A stretch of 64,000 nt of DNA from Aquamicrobium aerolatum DSM 21857 (GCF_900113935.1 NZ_FORF01000006.1:62001-126000), one strand, 5' to 3'. Positions 35,551-48,233 are shown, numbered from the stretch's first letter. Translations and numbers: made by a program. Notes: a model not told the origin generated them from the sequence alone.

Positions 35551-36349
35551 CCTTGCAGGCGGTCGACAGCCCAAAACCATGCATCAGCCGACGGGCTGCG
35601 GCGTTCGGTTGGCCGGACGTGAAAACCGCGCGGTCTGCTCCTATCGACGATATTTCGACCTTTTCCGCGGCGGGTTTCAATAGAGACAATGTGCGACGGG
35701 CTATTGCTTCTGCCGGATCCACCCAATCCACCGGCCAGGGTGCCGTCTTGCGCATGCGGTTGACGAGAAACGGGTAGTGAGTACACGCCAGCACGACAAT
35801 GTCGGTCCGCTCTCCGTCCTGCTCAATGAAGCAGGGCTCGATCTCCCGACGCACCGCATCTTCATCGACAAAACCATCGCGCATGTAGGTTTCGGCAAGA
35901 GTTGCCAGCTTCTCGCTGCCCACCAGCCTTACATGCACTCTGCTTGCCCATTCACCAATAAGATCGCGGGTGTATTGCCGCTTGACCGTTCCGGGCGTCG
36001 CAAGCACCGAAACCAATCCGGACCGGGTCCGCTCAGCCGCCGGCTTGATGGCAGGCACGGTGCCGACAAACGGGGTATTCGGAAATGCGCTCCGCAAATC
36101 GCTAAGCACCAGCGTAGATGCGGTATTGCAGGCGATCACCGCGACCTCTGGATCGTGCTCACGGATCAGCTGCCCAAAGAGGCTGACGATGTGGGATCGC
36201 AGGGCGTCTTCCGGCCATGGCCCGTAGGGAAATGCAGCGTCGTCGGCGACGTAGACAAAACGCCTGTCGGGGATAAGCACCCGCGCCTCACGCAGAACCG
36301 TCAACCCACCGACGCCCGAATCAAACACCAGGACCGGCCGATCAGTCAT
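35546..36349 (-). CDS. murI: Glutamate racemase
   Basis: 267 residues from ATG 36349. Cofactor-independent racemase making D-glutamate for peptidoglycan. The two catalytic cysteines are Cys74 (VIACNTAS) and Cys189 (VVLACTHYP), and the substrate loop [12 protein letters not shown] is at the N-terminus. The frame continues upstream to 36460, but that part lies in the trmJ-like gene and has no family similarity. Its start overlaps the end of the trmJ-like gene by 8 bases, implying coupled translation. Confidence 0.95.
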   Translation of the reverse strand: MTDRPVLVFDSGVGGLTVLREARVLIPDRRFVYVADDAAFPYGPWPEDALRSHIVSLFGQLIREHDPEVAVIACNTASTLVLSDLRSAFPNTPFVGTVPAIKPAAERTRSGLVSVLATPGTVKRQYTRDLIGEWASRVHVRLVGSEKLATLAETYMRDGFVDEDAVRREIEPCFIEQDGERTDIVVLACTHYPFLVNRMRKTAPWPVDWVDPAEAIARRTLSLLKPAAEKVEISSIGADRAVFTSGQPNAAARRLMHGFGLSTACKD

Positions 36350-37202
36350 CAGTAACGTCCTCTCCGCTCCCGGCTGCGCCCGGATGAGCCTTCGCGTCTG
36401 CTGCGGCCTTGCGGTCTGGATAGGCCGTACCGCGCGGCTGCTTCGGCGAGAAATAATCAAGCGAAGATACCACTCCGCGCAGGAGATTGATCTCCAACAG
36501 CGAATAGCCCGGCCGCGTCAGCACCGCCCGCAGATTGTCGACCATCTTCGGCTTCTTTGCGGCAGGTCGGAAATATCCACGCACCGACAGGGCTTCTTCG
36601 AGGTGGTCAAAAAGACCCTGCAATGCTGATTTCGGTGCAGGCTCGACAATTGGTCCGGAAAAGGCGGTGTGCGTCTCGTCTTCCAGACCAGTCTTCATCC
36701 ACTCATACGACATCAGCAAAACCGCCTGGGCGATATTCAGCGACGCAAAGGCCGGATTGACAGGAAAGGTCACGATCTCATCCGCCAAAGCGATCTCGTC
36801 ATTATCAAGACCGAAGCGCTCGCGCCCAAAAAGGATACCGTTGTGCTGGCCAGCCTGAAAACGCTGTCGAAGGATACGTCCCGCTTCCACCGGGCCTCGC
36901 ACCGGCTTGAAGCCGTCACGCTGGCGTGCCGTCGTTGCAATGACATAGTTGAGGTCGCCAATTGCCTCGGCCAAAGTGTCGAACACGGTCACGCGGTCAA
37001 TAACATGGTCAGCCTTGGACGCCGCAGCGAGCGCCCTCTCATTGGGCCATCCGTCACGTGGGTTTACGAGGCGCAGATCTACCAAGCCAAAGTTGGCCAT
37101 CGCACGCGCGACCATGCCAATGTTTTCACCCAGTTGCGGCTCGACCAGAATGATCGCAGGGCCTTCCTGAATCAGCTGCTTTTCGCGGTCCGTGCCTGCC
37201 AT
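36342..37202 (-). CDS. TrmJ-like tRNA/rRNA 2'-O-methyltransferase (SPOUT)
   Basis: 286 residues from ATG 37202, with GGGGAG 4 bp upstream; ATGs at 37214 and 37250 are alternatives. SPOUT motifs: [40 protein letters not shown] and [13 protein letters not shown] (SAM knot). The type matches TrmJ, which methylates position 32 of tRNAs. A C-terminal helical extension ([33 protein letters not shown]) is also TrmJ-like. Co-transcribed with murI. Confidence 0.88.
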   Translation of the reverse strand: MAGTDREKQLIQEGPAIILVEPQLGENIGMVARAMANFGLVDLRLVNPRDGWPNERALAAASKADHVIDRVTVFDTLAEAIGDLNYVIATTARQRDGFKPVRGPVEAGRILRQRFQAGQHNGILFGRERFGLDNDEIALADEIVTFPVNPAFASLNIAQAVLLMSYEWMKTGLEDETHTAFSGPIVEPAPKSALQGLFDHLEEALSVRGYFRPAAKKPKMVDNLRAVLTRPGYSLLEINLLRGVVSSLDYFSPKQPRGTAYPDRKAAADAKAHPGAAGSGEDVTDD

Positions 37203-37271
37203 TTGGCTCCCCATCGGGAATTGTTGTCTTGAAGCGGCGTCAACTGGCACATTTTTTCGAAAAACTAAACG

Positions 37272-38165
37272 TCAGCGCTTCAGAAAAGCGCGCATTGCCT
37301 CAGCCACCTGCGCGGGACGCTCGTGAAGTATCCAATGTCCGGCATCCTCGACCGGTGCAATCTCAAGGTCGGGTACGAATTGCTGGAGTCCGGACAGGCA
37401 AGCTTGCCGCAGTGCCTGGTCCTGCTGCCCCCACACGACAAGATGCGGCATATTCACGACGAAATTCTCCGGCGGCATGTCCAGAATTGAAGGGCCGAGG
37501 GTTGTTGCTCCTTCTTCAGGAACGACAATAGGCGATGCACGATACCAGTTGAGCATGGCAGTCAGGGCACCGGGCCGGGCCCAAGCCTCAACATAGGTCT
37601 GCTTCATGGCCGCATTGAAAAAATGCGTCGATGAAAAGCCATCGATCATGCGGGCCAGTCGCCGAAATCCATCTTCTGAAAGCATCTGCTCAGCATCATC
37701 GGCCCGCAACCGGTTGATGTACTGGCTGGCGGCGCGCTGCTCTGGGTCTTCAAAGATCGCTTTCTGGAAACAGACGGGATGAACACCATTCGCGACGATG
37801 AGATGGGAAACCCTCGCGGGATGCGCCAGCGCATACGCATAGGCTACCGATGCTCCCCAGTCGTGTCCTGCCAGAATGAACGGCTTGGACGGAGAAAGAC
37901 GATCCGCGAGCTCTGCAAGGTCTGCCACCATGCGCCGGGTATGGTAGGCAGCCAATCCGACAGGCTTTGAGGACTGGTTGAAACCACGTTGATCCGGCGC
38001 CACCAGCAGGAAGTCGTTCTCGAGCTCAGTCATCACATCCTGCCATGCCGCCCAATATTCGGGGAAACCATGCAGGCAGATGATGAGCGGGGCATCTTCG
38101 CGTCCGGCAATCGCGACGTTGAGCGTAACTTCACTGAGCGGGTGCGTTTCGAATCTCACCAACAA
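37272..38165 (-). CDS. Alpha/beta hydrolase, epoxide hydrolase/haloalkane-type
   Basis: 297 residues. CLHGFPEYWAAW gives the oxyanion HGFPE motif; the nucleophile elbow AGHDWGAS has Asp, as in epoxide hydrolases and haloacetate dehalogenases rather than Ser esterases; the distal acid is probably Asp in WGQQDQALR and the base His in DAGHWILHE. Substrate not known. It sits alone between the murI operon and icd, divergent from icd. Confidence 0.87.
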   Translation of the reverse strand: MLVRFETHPLSEVTLNVAIAGREDAPLIICLHGFPEYWAAWQDVMTELENDFLLVAPDQRGFNQSSKPVGLAAYHTRRMVADLAELADRLSPSKPFILAGHDWGASVAYAYALAHPARVSHLIVANGVHPVCFQKAIFEDPEQRAASQYINRLRADDAEQMLSEDGFRRLARMIDGFSSTHFFNAAMKQTYVEAWARPGALTAMLNWYRASPIVVPEEGATTLGPSILDMPPENFVVNMPHLVVWGQQDQALRQACLSGLQQFVPDLEIAPVEDAGHWILHERPAQVAEAMRAFLKR

Positions 38166-38212
38166 TATACTTCCCCTCCCTCCTCAAAACGCCGCATCGC
38201 TGCGGCATGGCT

Positions 38213-38240
38213 TTGCCTTCATGCGCTGCGATGATATAGG
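38213..38240 (+). promoter_or_regulatory. Candidate icd promoter
   Basis: TTGCCT (38213-38218) and TATAGG (38235-38240) are 16 bp apart, 62 bp upstream of the icd start. A GCCGCA-TCGC-TGCGGC hairpin (38191-38206) lies just before it. Confidence 0.4.
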
Positions 38241-38302
38241 GGCGGCATTCTCTATCCGACCCTGTCAGGGCTTGGCCCTAAACAATTAAAGAGGCAGTAC
38301 TT

Positions 38303-39517
38303 ATGGCGAAGATCAAGGTGGAAAACCCGGTCGTCGAACTCGACGGCGACGAGATGACCCGCATCATCTGGCAGTTCATTAAAGACAAGCTGATCCACCC
38401 ATATCTCGACATCGACCTCAAATATTACGATCTCGGCATGGAGTCGCGCGATGCGACCGACGACCAGATCACCATCGATGCTGCGCATGCGATCCAGAAG
38501 TACGGCGTTGGCGTGAAGTGCGCCACCATCACCCCGGACGAAGCACGCGTTGAGGAATTCGGCCTCAAGAAGATGTGGAAGTCGCCAAACGGCACCATCC
38601 GCAACATCCTCGGCGGCACGATCTTCCGTGAGCCGATCATCATGAAGAACGTCCCGCGTCTGGTTCCTGGTTGGACCAAGCCGATCGTTGTCGGCCGTCA
38701 CGCATTCGGCGACCAGTACCGCGCGACCGACTTCAAGTTCCCAGGCAAGGGCAAGCTGACGATGAAGTTCGTCGGTGAAGACGGTCAGGTGATCGAGCAC
38801 GAAGTATTCGATGCGCCTGGAGCCGGCATTGCCATGGGCATGTACAATCTCGACGAATCGATCCGTGATTTCGCCAGGGCGTCGCTGAACTATGGCCTGC
38901 TGCGCAAGTGGCCGGTTTATCTGTCGACCAAAAACACCATCCTGAAGGCCTATGACGGGCGATTCAAGGATATCTTCCAGGAAATCTACGAGCAGGAGTT
39001 CGAGGCGCAGTTCAAGGAACTGAAGATCTGGTACGAACACCGCCTGATCGACGACATGGTTGCTGCTTCACTGAAGTGGTCGGGTGGCTATGTTTGGGCA
39101 TGTAAGAACTATGACGGCGACGTACAGTCCGACACCGTGGCACAGGGCTTTGGCTCGCTCGGCCTGATGACCTCGGTTCTGATGACGCCGGACGGGAAGA
39201 CCGTGGAAGCCGAAGCCGCACACGGCACGGTCACACGTCACTATCGCCAGCACCAGAAGGGTGAGGAAACTTCAACCAACCCGATCGCCTCGATTTTCGC
39301 CTGGACGCGTGGTCTTGCGCACCGCGCCAAGCTCGACAACAACGAGGCGCTGGCAAACTTCGCCAATACGCTGGAAGCCGTCTGCATCAACACAGTCGAA
39401 TCGGGTTTCATGACCAAGGATCTGGCACTGCTGATCGGCGCCGACCAGCCATGGCTGTCGACGACCGGCTTCCTCGACAAGATTGACGAGAACCTCCAGA
39501 AGGCTATGGCCGCCTGA
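38303..39517 (+). CDS. icd: NADP-dependent isocitrate dehydrogenase (dimeric, eukaryote-like type)
   Basis: 404 residues. [31 protein letters not shown] is the start of the homodimeric type II enzyme found in alphaproteobacteria and eukaryotes. Substrate loop [13 protein letters not shown] and metal/NADP region ([28 protein letters not shown]) are intact. It oxidises isocitrate to 2-oxoglutarate in the TCA cycle. AGAGG is upstream of the ATG and a strong terminator follows. Confidence 0.97.
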   Translation: MAKIKVENPVVELDGDEMTRIIWQFIKDKLIHPYLDIDLKYYDLGMESRDATDDQITIDAAHAIQKYGVGVKCATITPDEARVEEFGLKKMWKSPNGTIRNILGGTIFREPIIMKNVPRLVPGWTKPIVVGRHAFGDQYRATDFKFPGKGKLTMKFVGEDGQVIEHEVFDAPGAGIAMGMYNLDESIRDFARASLNYGLLRKWPVYLSTKNTILKAYDGRFKDIFQEIYEQEFEAQFKELKIWYEHRLIDDMVAASLKWSGGYVWACKNYDGDVQSDTVAQGFGSLGLMTSVLMTPDGKTVEAEAAHGTVTRHYRQHQKGEETSTNPIASIFAWTRGLAHRAKLDNNEALANFANTLEAVCINTVESGFMTKDLALLIGADQPWLSTTGFLDKIDENLQKAMAA

Positions 39518-39540
39518 GGTTTCCCTCATCTGAAGCACTG

Positions 39541-39569
39541 AAAAAGGCGGCCCTTGTGCCGCCTTTTTT
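39541..39569 (+). terminator. Terminator of icd
   Basis: AAAAAGGCGGC (39541-39551) pairs with GCCGCCTTTTT (39558-39568) around a short loop and runs into T's. Confidence 0.93.
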
Positions 39570-39705
39570 GTTGCCTAAATCGAGATGGTAACCCTGTTGT
39601 CGAACCTCAACGGCAGCACGCGCATTGGCACAGCATCGCACGATGCGCCGCCAGGTTGCGTCTTCTCTTCGCGATCACGCGCATGACTCACTCAAGGAGC
39701 CTCAC

Positions 39706-40071
39706 ATGATTGCCAGAAAATTCTCCCTTGCCATTTCCACTGCTGTCTTGATGGCCGGCACCGCTTTCGCTCAAGGAAATTTGGTTGAAGTCAGAGACAA
39801 TGTTCAGGTTGTGCCGTTCAATGCCATCGCCGACGAAGTCGATGATTGGGATGTTTACGACGCATCAGGGACGGAAATCGGAGATGTCGAGGATGTCGTC
39901 GGCACCGACAAGAACACCCCGACTGCGCTGGTGGTCGATTTCAAGAGCAAGTCCGCCTATGGCGACCGAGATGTGGTGATCCCGCTCGATCAGTTCAGCC
40001 TGCAAGGCAACCGGTTGATTCTCAAAGCCGATGCGGCAGCCGTCGCCCAAATGCCTACCTGGGACGACTGA
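39706..40071 (+). CDS. Secreted PRC-barrel-like protein
   Basis: 121 residues from ATG 39706 with AAGGAG 6 bp before it. A signal peptide (FSLAISTAVLMAGTAFAQG) is followed by one PRC-barrel-like domain (NAIADEVDDWDVYDASGTEIGDVEDVV, ALVVDFKSKSAYGDRDVVIPLDQF). Such periplasmic proteins are common in rhizobia; the role is unknown. It is monocistronic, with terminators on both sides. Confidence 0.8.
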   Translation: MIARKFSLAISTAVLMAGTAFAQGNLVEVRDNVQVVPFNAIADEVDDWDVYDASGTEIGDVEDVVGTDKNTPTALVVDFKSKSAYGDRDVVIPLDQFSLQGNRLILKADAAAVAQMPTWDD

Positions 40072-40085
40072 TCCTCCCAAACAGC

Positions 40086-40113
40086 AAAGGGCCGCGCGAT
40101 GCGGCCCTTTTTC
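40086..40113 (+). terminator. Terminator after the PRC-barrel gene
   Basis: AAAGGGCCGC (40086-40095) pairs with GCGGCCCTTT (40101-40110) around GCGAT, then TTCT. It may also help end alaS read-through from the opposite strand. Confidence 0.88.
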
Positions 40114-40183
40114 TAAGCGCGTCGCGATCTTTCAGATTCGCCCAACACGCTTTGTTTTCTATGTGCACGCATACCGAATTGGT

Positions 40184-42847
<2,664 letters not shown>

Positions 42848-42967
42848 GCTTCAAGCCTTCATGAAATGCCGCGACGTGTTCGCGGTAAAGGAACAATTTG
42901 GTGATGGCTTTTAGCGTTGACACCCGGTGCTGTCCAGAAATCCTGTTGCAACGCCACATTCACAGAC

Positions 42968-42999
42968 GAAAGCCGCCGGTGATATCACCAGCGGCTTTC
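42968..42999 (-). terminator. Hairpin downstream of recA
   Basis: GAAAGCCGC (42968-42976) and GCGGCTTTC (42991-42999) form a stem whose loop contains a further palindrome GGTGATATCACC. It lies 25 bases past the recA stop on the minus strand. There is no T-run beyond the stem, so intrinsic termination may be weak. Confidence 0.6.
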
Positions 43000-43023
43000 A
43001 AAACTTGAACCTGTGTCGCTTGG

Positions 43024-44121
43024 CTACATGCCCGCGGCATCGTCGATATCATTGCCGTCCTGATCGCCCGGACCACCGTTTTCAAGCAGTCGCTCAGCAA
43101 TCAATCCGGCATTCTGACGGAGCGCCAGTTCGATCTCGCGCATCGCTTCGGGATTGTCGCGCAGAAACTGCTTGGCATTTTCGCGGCCCTGCCCCAATCG
43201 CTGCGAATTATACGAGAACCAGGCGCCTGACTTTTCAACGATCCCGGCCTTGACGCCCAGATCAATCAGCTCACCGGTCTTCGAAACGCCTTCACCATAC
43301 ATGATGTCGAACTCGACCTGCTTGAAGGGAGGCGCCATCTTGTTCTTGACGACCTTGACCCGTGTCTGGTTGCCGACCACCTCGTCACGATCCTTGACCG
43401 CGCCGATACGGCGAATATCCAGCCGCACTGACGCATAGAATTTCAAGGCGTTGCCACCGGTCGTCGTTTCCGGCGAGCCAAACATCACCCCGATCTTCAT
43501 GCGGATCTGGTTGATGAAGATGACCATGCAGTTGGAGCGCGAAATCGACGCGGTCAGCTTGCGCAGAGCCTGGCTCATCAGGCGCGCCTGCAGGCCAGGC
43601 AGAGAATCGCCCATCTCGCCTTCAATTTCAGCCCTCGGCGTCAGTGCCGCCACCGAGTCGACCACCAGCACGTCGATCGCACCCGAACGCACCAGAGTAT
43701 CGCAGATTTCGAGTGCCTGCTCACCCGTATCAGGCTGCGAGATCAGCAGGTTCTCCAGATCGACACCCAGCTTACGAGCGTAAACAGGATCCAGTGCATG
43801 TTCAGCGTCAACAAAGGCGCATACTCCGCCCTTCTTCTGCGCCTCTGCCACTGTATGCAGCGCGAGTGTCGTCTTGCCTGAACTTTCAGGTCCGTAGATT
43901 TCGATAATGCGCCCCTTCGGCAAGCCGCCGATGCCGAGCGCGATGTCGAGGCCGAGCGAACCGGTCGATACCGTCTCGATCTCGACAATCTGCTCGTTCG
44001 CACCGAGCCGCATGATCGAGCCCTTGCCGAACGCGCGCTCGATCTGAGAGAGTGCCGCATCCAGAGCTTTTGTTTTGTCCACCGAACTATCCTCAACAAG
44101 CCGCAATGAGTTCTGAGCCAT
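43024..44121 (-). CDS. recA: Recombinase RecA
   Basis: 365 residues. Walker [10 protein letters not shown] (77-85), the L1/L2 DNA-binding loops region ([45 protein letters not shown]) and the full core are intact. It catalyses homologous strand exchange and promotes LexA cleavage. The C-terminus is acidic ([17 protein letters not shown]). A LexA-box-like sequence lies about 60 bp upstream of the start. Confidence 0.98.
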   Translation of the reverse strand: MAQNSLRLVEDSSVDKTKALDAALSQIERAFGKGSIMRLGANEQIVEIETVSTGSLGLDIALGIGGLPKGRIIEIYGPESSGKTTLALHTVAEAQKKGGVCAFVDAEHALDPVYARKLGVDLENLLISQPDTGEQALEICDTLVRSGAIDVLVVDSVAALTPRAEIEGEMGDSLPGLQARLMSQALRKLTASISRSNCMVIFINQIRMKIGVMFGSPETTTGGNALKFYASVRLDIRRIGAVKDRDEVVGNQTRVKVVKNKMAPPFKQVEFDIMYGEGVSKTGELIDLGVKAGIVEKSGAWFSYNSQRLGQGRENAKQFLRDNPEAMREIELALRQNAGLIAERLLENGGPGDQDGNDIDDAAGM

Positions 44122-44423
44122 GATACCTTACCCCTTGGTGGTCAGCGAAGCCGGTCAGCCCGGTGTCCCTAGGTTTTTTGTACCGCTTTTGTTCCTATTT
44201 TGCAAGAATGCTAACATACTGATAAATAATTAATTCTCAAATTTGTTCTGTTTTTGTCTTCGGCAGTTATGCTCCAGCCCCTTTCACCGAACCATGCGTG
44301 ATAGCGCCACAGGAGCCGGAAAGGGTCGTTCATGATTCGCTTTTCACGCGCTCTTTCGAGGAAGCGGCCGCGCCATCTTCTGGCGGGATTCGACTTCCTA
44401 TCACGCCAATCTGCGCTACAGTC
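44122..44423. other. Divergent region between recA and psuK
   Basis: About 300 bp, clearly AT-rich around 44200-44260. It holds the recA promoter and SOS-box candidates and must hold the psuK promoter. An open frame reaches back from psuK to 44298 but its start lacks a ribosome-binding site and the extra residues do not resemble the kinase family. Confidence 0.5.
44180..44194 (-). promoter_or_regulatory. Candidate LexA (SOS) box of recA
   Basis: GTAC-N7-GTTC on the plus strand (44180-44194; GAAC-N7-GTAC read toward recA) is one base from the alphaproteobacterial LexA direct repeat GTTC-N7-GTTC. A weaker GTTC-N7-GTCT lies at 44245-44259. The distance to the recA start (about 60 bp) fits operator control. 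Confidence 0.4.
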
Positions 44424-45401
44424 ATGATCATGTCAGCCACAAGGTTTGCATCCCAATCCCAACCCAGACTGCTCGCCATCGGGGCCGCTCATCTCGACAG
44501 GCGGGGACGGATGACGGGGCCCTATGTCGCAGCCGCGTCCAATCCGGGCACAATGCGTGAAGAGGTCGGAGGCGGTGCGTTCAATGCCTTGCGCAATGCC
44601 GTTCGCCACGGCGTCTGCGGCACAATTCTGTCCTTGCGGGGTGGCGATCTCGCCGGGGATGCCGTCAGCCGCGCAGTTGCGGATTCCGGCATCATGGACC
44701 TGTCAGTCACCTTCATTGATCGCACCACGCCGAGCTACACTGCACTGCTCGATGCTGAAGGCGAACTGATTGCCGGTTTCGCTGACATGGATCTTTATGA
44801 AGCCTGCTTTGGGCGGCAAATGCGCCGCCGGTCGGTCCGGGATGCAATCGCCAACAGTTGCGCGGTGCTTTGCGATGCGAATCTACCTGCCGACGCGCTG
44901 ATATCGCTTGCCGCGCTCACGGACGAAAGACCGCTCTATGGCGTTGCTATTTCACCGGCCAAAGTATCGCGTTTCATACCGATATTGCCGCAACTGCAAT
45001 GCCTTTTCATGAACATACGCGAAGCACAGGTCGTTACGGGTGAGGTTTCCACCAACCCGATTACCCTCGTGCATGCGCTGAAACGCAAGGGGCTGTCCTC
45101 GGCAGTCGTCACCGCAGGCGGAGACATTCTCGCCGGTCTGGACTCGACCGGGATCTTCGAGGTGAAGATCCCGGCAGCAACCAATGTTGCCGACGTAACT
45201 GGTGCCGGCGATTCTGTGGCAGGGACCACTACAGCGTGCCTGATGCGAGGGCTCCCCCTGCGAGACGCGGTGCGACATGGCATAGCAGCGGCTAGTCTGA
45301 CCATCGCCAGCTCCAACGTCGTTGCCTCCTACGAAGACGATGCATTTGCCGAGGCTCTGGAGCGCATTCCAGTTGCACAATCCTCCTCGTCCGACGCCTG
45401 A
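44424..45401 (+). CDS. psuK: PfkB-family kinase, predicted pseudouridine kinase
   Basis: 325 residues from ATG 44424 (ATG 44430 is equally possible). Ribokinase/PfkB fold: VGGGAFNALRNAVRHG near the N-terminus and the catalytic/anion-hole motif DVTGAGDSVAGTT near the C-terminus. The adjacent psuG gene makes pseudouridine the likely substrate: PsuK phosphorylates it at the 5' position and PsuG splits the C-C glycosidic bond. Without that neighbour it would only be a sugar kinase. Confidence 0.88.
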   Translation: MIMSATRFASQSQPRLLAIGAAHLDRRGRMTGPYVAAASNPGTMREEVGGGAFNALRNAVRHGVCGTILSLRGGDLAGDAVSRAVADSGIMDLSVTFIDRTTPSYTALLDAEGELIAGFADMDLYEACFGRQMRRRSVRDAIANSCAVLCDANLPADALISLAALTDERPLYGVAISPAKVSRFIPILPQLQCLFMNIREAQVVTGEVSTNPITLVHALKRKGLSSAVVTAGGDILAGLDSTGIFEVKIPAATNVADVTGAGDSVAGTTTACLMRGLPLRDAVRHGIAAASLTIASSNVVASYEDDAFAEALERIPVAQSSSSDA

Positions 45402-45429
45402 CGAAGATAGCTACAAGGACAACCCGCCC

Positions 45430-46335
45430 ATGACCAATCCACATCTCGACATCGCTCCCGAAGTCGCTGAAGCGCTCGCTGCCGGCAGACCGGTTGTCGC
45501 TCTTGAGAGCACAATCATCACGCACGGCATGCCCTACCCTCACAACATCAACATGGCGTCGCGCGTCGAAGAGATTCTTCGCGAGGGAGGCGCTGTCCCC
45601 GCGACGATCGCGGTGATCAACGGACGATTAAAGATCGGCCTCTCAGCGGAAGAGCGCAACATCCTCGCCGACTGCAAGGATCCGATGAAGCTGTCGCGCG
45701 CCGATCTGGCCTATGCGCTCGCGCAGACGCGCACCGGCGGCACTACGGTAGCCGCGACAATGATTTCCGCACATCAGGCCGGAATCAAGGTTTTCGCGAC
45801 TGGCGGCATCGGTGGCGTTCACAAGGGCGCCGAAGAGAGCTTCGATATCTCGGCCGATCTCGATGAGTTGTCGCGAACACCTGTGATCGTGGTATCGGCC
45901 GGCGCGAAAGCGATTCTGGACATCGAGAAGACGCTCGAAGTTCTCGAAACGCGTGGCGTTCCGGTGGTGGCATTCGGGACTGATACGATGCCCGCGTTCT
46001 GGTCGCGGATATCGCCTTTCAAGGCACCGCTGCGGCTGGACAGAGCCGAAGATATCGCCCGGTTTTACCAGGTCAGAGGTCATCTGGGGATCGTCGGCGG
46101 CATGCTGATTGCCAATCCAGTGCCCGAAGCATCAGAGATTCCTGCTGACACTATGCGCGGATACATCGACGCAGCACAGGCGGAACTGGATCGAGATGGC
46201 ATCACAGGCAAGGCGGTGACCCCCACCCTGCTCGCTCGCATCCTTGAGCTGACCGAAGGGGCGAGCCTTCAGACCAACATTGCGCTGGTCGAAAACAATG
46301 CGCGTCTGGCTGCGAAAATTGCCGGGGCGCTCTAG
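45430..46335 (+). CDS. psuG: Pseudouridine-5'-phosphate glycosidase
   Basis: 301 residues from ATG 45430. The family start VALESTIITHGMPYPHN holds the catalytic Glu; RTGGTTVAATMISAHQAGIKVFATGGIGGVHKG contains the active-site core, and AGAKAILDIEKTLEVLETRGVPVV follows. It breaks pseudouridine-5'-phosphate into uracil and ribose-5-phosphate. It is 28 bp after psuK, which gives the complete two-step breakdown route. Confidence 0.95.
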   Translation: MTNPHLDIAPEVAEALAAGRPVVALESTIITHGMPYPHNINMASRVEEILREGGAVPATIAVINGRLKIGLSAEERNILADCKDPMKLSRADLAYALAQTRTGGTTVAATMISAHQAGIKVFATGGIGGVHKGAEESFDISADLDELSRTPVIVVSAGAKAILDIEKTLEVLETRGVPVVAFGTDTMPAFWSRISPFKAPLRLDRAEDIARFYQVRGHLGIVGGMLIANPVPEASEIPADTMRGYIDAAQAELDRDGITGKAVTPTLLARILELTEGASLQTNIALVENNARLAAKIAGAL

Positions 46336-46346
46336 CACCCCGGCAA
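46319..46346 (+). terminator. Hairpin at the end of psuG
   Basis: TTGCCGGGG (46319-46327) pairs perfectly with CCCCGGCAA (46338-46346); the psuG stop codon is in the loop. There is no T-tract, so it may be a weak terminator or mRNA end protection between convergent genes. Confidence 0.55.
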
Positions 46347-46378
46347 CAACAAAAGTATTCCGCGCCAAGCGCCAGGAG

Positions 46379-47035
46379 TTAGCCCTGGGTGATCGGCACC
46401 AGCGTGATTTCCACACGACGGTTGAGCGCTCGACCGTCAGGCGTGGCGTTGGTAGCGATTGGCTGCGACGGACCGAAGCCCTGAACCGCAAAGCGACGGC
46501 CGTCGACACCCTGGCTGGCCAGATAGGTCGCGACAGACTGTGCGCGGCGCTGCGACAGGCTTTGGTTGTGCTGGAGACTACCGGTTGAATCGGTGTGACC
46601 GTTGATGTCGACCAGCGTGCGGTTGTATTTGTTCAGCACCAGAGCAACCGCGTTCAGAGTCTGGTAGAAAGTTCCAGTGACCTGATCCTGATCGGTGGCG
46701 AAGGTGATATTGGAGGGCATATTGAGAATGATGTTGTCGCCCTGACGGGTGACCGACACACCAGTTCCCTGCAGGTAACCACGCAGTTCTGCTTCCTGCT
46801 TGTCCATATAGCCGCCGATTGCGCCGCCAGCGAGCGCGCCGACGCCCGCGCCGATCAGAGCATTGGTACGGTCAGAATAGCCCCCTACAAGCAAACCGAC
46901 GCCTGCACCGGCCAGGGCGCCGATAGCTGCGCCGCCTGCCGTATTCGATACGCGCTGTTCGCCGGTATATGGATCGGTGGTGCAGCCCGCGAGCATAGTC
47001 GCCGCCAGCGCAGCAATCACCATATTCTTGATCAT
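46379..47035 (-). CDS. OmpA-family lipoprotein with glycine-zipper (YiaD-like)
   Basis: 218 residues from ATG 47035, where GAGGG stands 6 bp upstream; ATG 47047 is less likely. A lipobox (AATMLAGC) is followed by a Gly/Ala-rich double hydrophobic segment (AAIGALAGAGVGLLVGG, ALIGAGVGALAGGAIGG) of glycine-zipper type, then an OmpA peptidoglycan-binding domain (INGHTDSTGSLQHNQSLSQRRAQSVATYL). It probably ties the outer membrane to peptidoglycan, as E. coli YiaD. Confidence 0.9.
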   Translation of the reverse strand: MIKNMVIAALAATMLAGCTTDPYTGEQRVSNTAGGAAIGALAGAGVGLLVGGYSDRTNALIGAGVGALAGGAIGGYMDKQEAELRGYLQGTGVSVTRQGDNIILNMPSNITFATDQDQVTGTFYQTLNAVALVLNKYNRTLVDINGHTDSTGSLQHNQSLSQRRAQSVATYLASQGVDGRRFAVQGFGPSQPIATNATPDGRALNRRVEITLVPITQG

Positions 47036-47196
47036 GGAAACCCTCATTCCGTTGTAAGACGCCCGTCGCGTCGATCAATCAGCCCCTCTATTTCCTTGGA
47101 TTACGGCGAAATACAGTTCGGGGCAAGCAATCCGGGCCTTTTTCCGACCTCACAAGGCTGCCGCCAAGCATGGACCATTAACCCCATGATAGGGGC

Positions 47197-47236
47197 CTTG
47201 TTGTAGGCGATAAATAACAATTCAAAAGACAACAAG
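47197..47236. repeat. Inverted repeat upstream of the DUF4344 gene
   Basis: CTTGTTGT (47197-47204) and ACAACAAG (47229-47236) are perfect inverted copies 24 bases apart, 29 bp before the gene at 47265. A small CCCC-ATGATA-GGGG hairpin lies next to the left arm. It may be an operator or a 5' leader structure. Confidence 0.45.
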
Positions 47237-47264
47237 CCGCAGCGCCAATCGACCGAGGGTATTT

Positions 47265-48233
47265 ATGCGCCGTTTCCTGCCCGTCCTGGCCAGCTTTCAT
47301 CTCTTTTCAGCAACCCCTGCAATTACTCAGGAGTTGGCCCTCGCAGAAGTACCGCTGCTCACTCCAGGTGCTGAAGCTGGCGACACAATCGGCAAGTACA
47401 GTTTCAAGCTGACTTTTGAGGCGAGCGAAATCGAAGGAATGAACGAGGTTCGCCAAAAGTTCATTGACAATGGAATCCTGGCCGAAACCCTGGGTGAAGT
47501 GGCCGAGCAGATTGCCCTGCCGCAAGACGTGCCAATAACTTTCACGGATTGTGGAGAGCCAAACGCCTGGTGGATGTCCGAGGAAAAAGAACTCAAATTT
47601 TGCTACGAACTGATTGCCCTCTACAATACCGGCTATGAACATATCGATAGCGCGGAGAAGGAGTTTCTGCTTCAGGCAGACCGCGAGACCGTGCTGATCG
47701 GCACTACCATGTTCATTCTGTTTCATGAGCTGGGCCACGGCTTCGTCGACATTTTCCAGCTGCCGATAACTGGTCGAGAGGAAGACGCTGTCGATCAGTT
47801 CGCGGCGATCACGCTGATCGAGAGCGATGAAGAAGACGACGAACTGCATGAGCGTCCATCGCGGATGGCGCTGATCGGTGCATATTTCTTTCACCAGCTC
47901 GCCGCGGCACCCGACTCGATCACCCGCCATATCCTCGCCAACGAACATGCCCTCGGACAGCAGCGCTTCTACGACGTGATGTGCCTTGCTCTCGGCGCAA
48001 ACGAAGAACTCTACGGACCAATCCTGGCGCTGGGTCTGCAGATGGTTGACGACAGCGCGCAGCGGCACCCGGAGCTGGCGACGGAAGCACGCGTCGCAGA
48101 GTGGTTGGAGCGTACCGATGATCTCAACATACTACCGTATCGCAGGGCATTCCGTTGCGCCAACGAATATGCCCGCTACAGCGCGAGCTGGAACTACATG
48201 TTCGATAATTTCATGGTCCCGCAGCAGGACTGA
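47265..48233 (+). CDS. DUF4344 family periplasmic zinc metallopeptidase-like protein
   Basis: 322 residues with a signal peptide (LPVLASFHLFSATPAITQE). The zinc-binding HELGH (154-158, in ILFHELGHGF) is intact, with a downstream EEDAVDQFAA segment that can provide the third ligand, as in gluzincin-like DUF4344 proteins. Substrate unknown. The next gene, 33 bp on, is a patatin lipoprotein, so both may act on the cell envelope and share a transcript. Confidence 0.85.
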   Translation: MRRFLPVLASFHLFSATPAITQELALAEVPLLTPGAEAGDTIGKYSFKLTFEASEIEGMNEVRQKFIDNGILAETLGEVAEQIALPQDVPITFTDCGEPNAWWMSEEKELKFCYELIALYNTGYEHIDSAEKEFLLQADRETVLIGTTMFILFHELGHGFVDIFQLPITGREEDAVDQFAAITLIESDEEDDELHERPSRMALIGAYFFHQLAAAPDSITRHILANEHALGQQRFYDVMCLALGANEELYGPILALGLQMVDDSAQRHPELATEARVAEWLERTDDLNILPYRRAFRCANEYARYSASWNYMFDNFMVPQQD

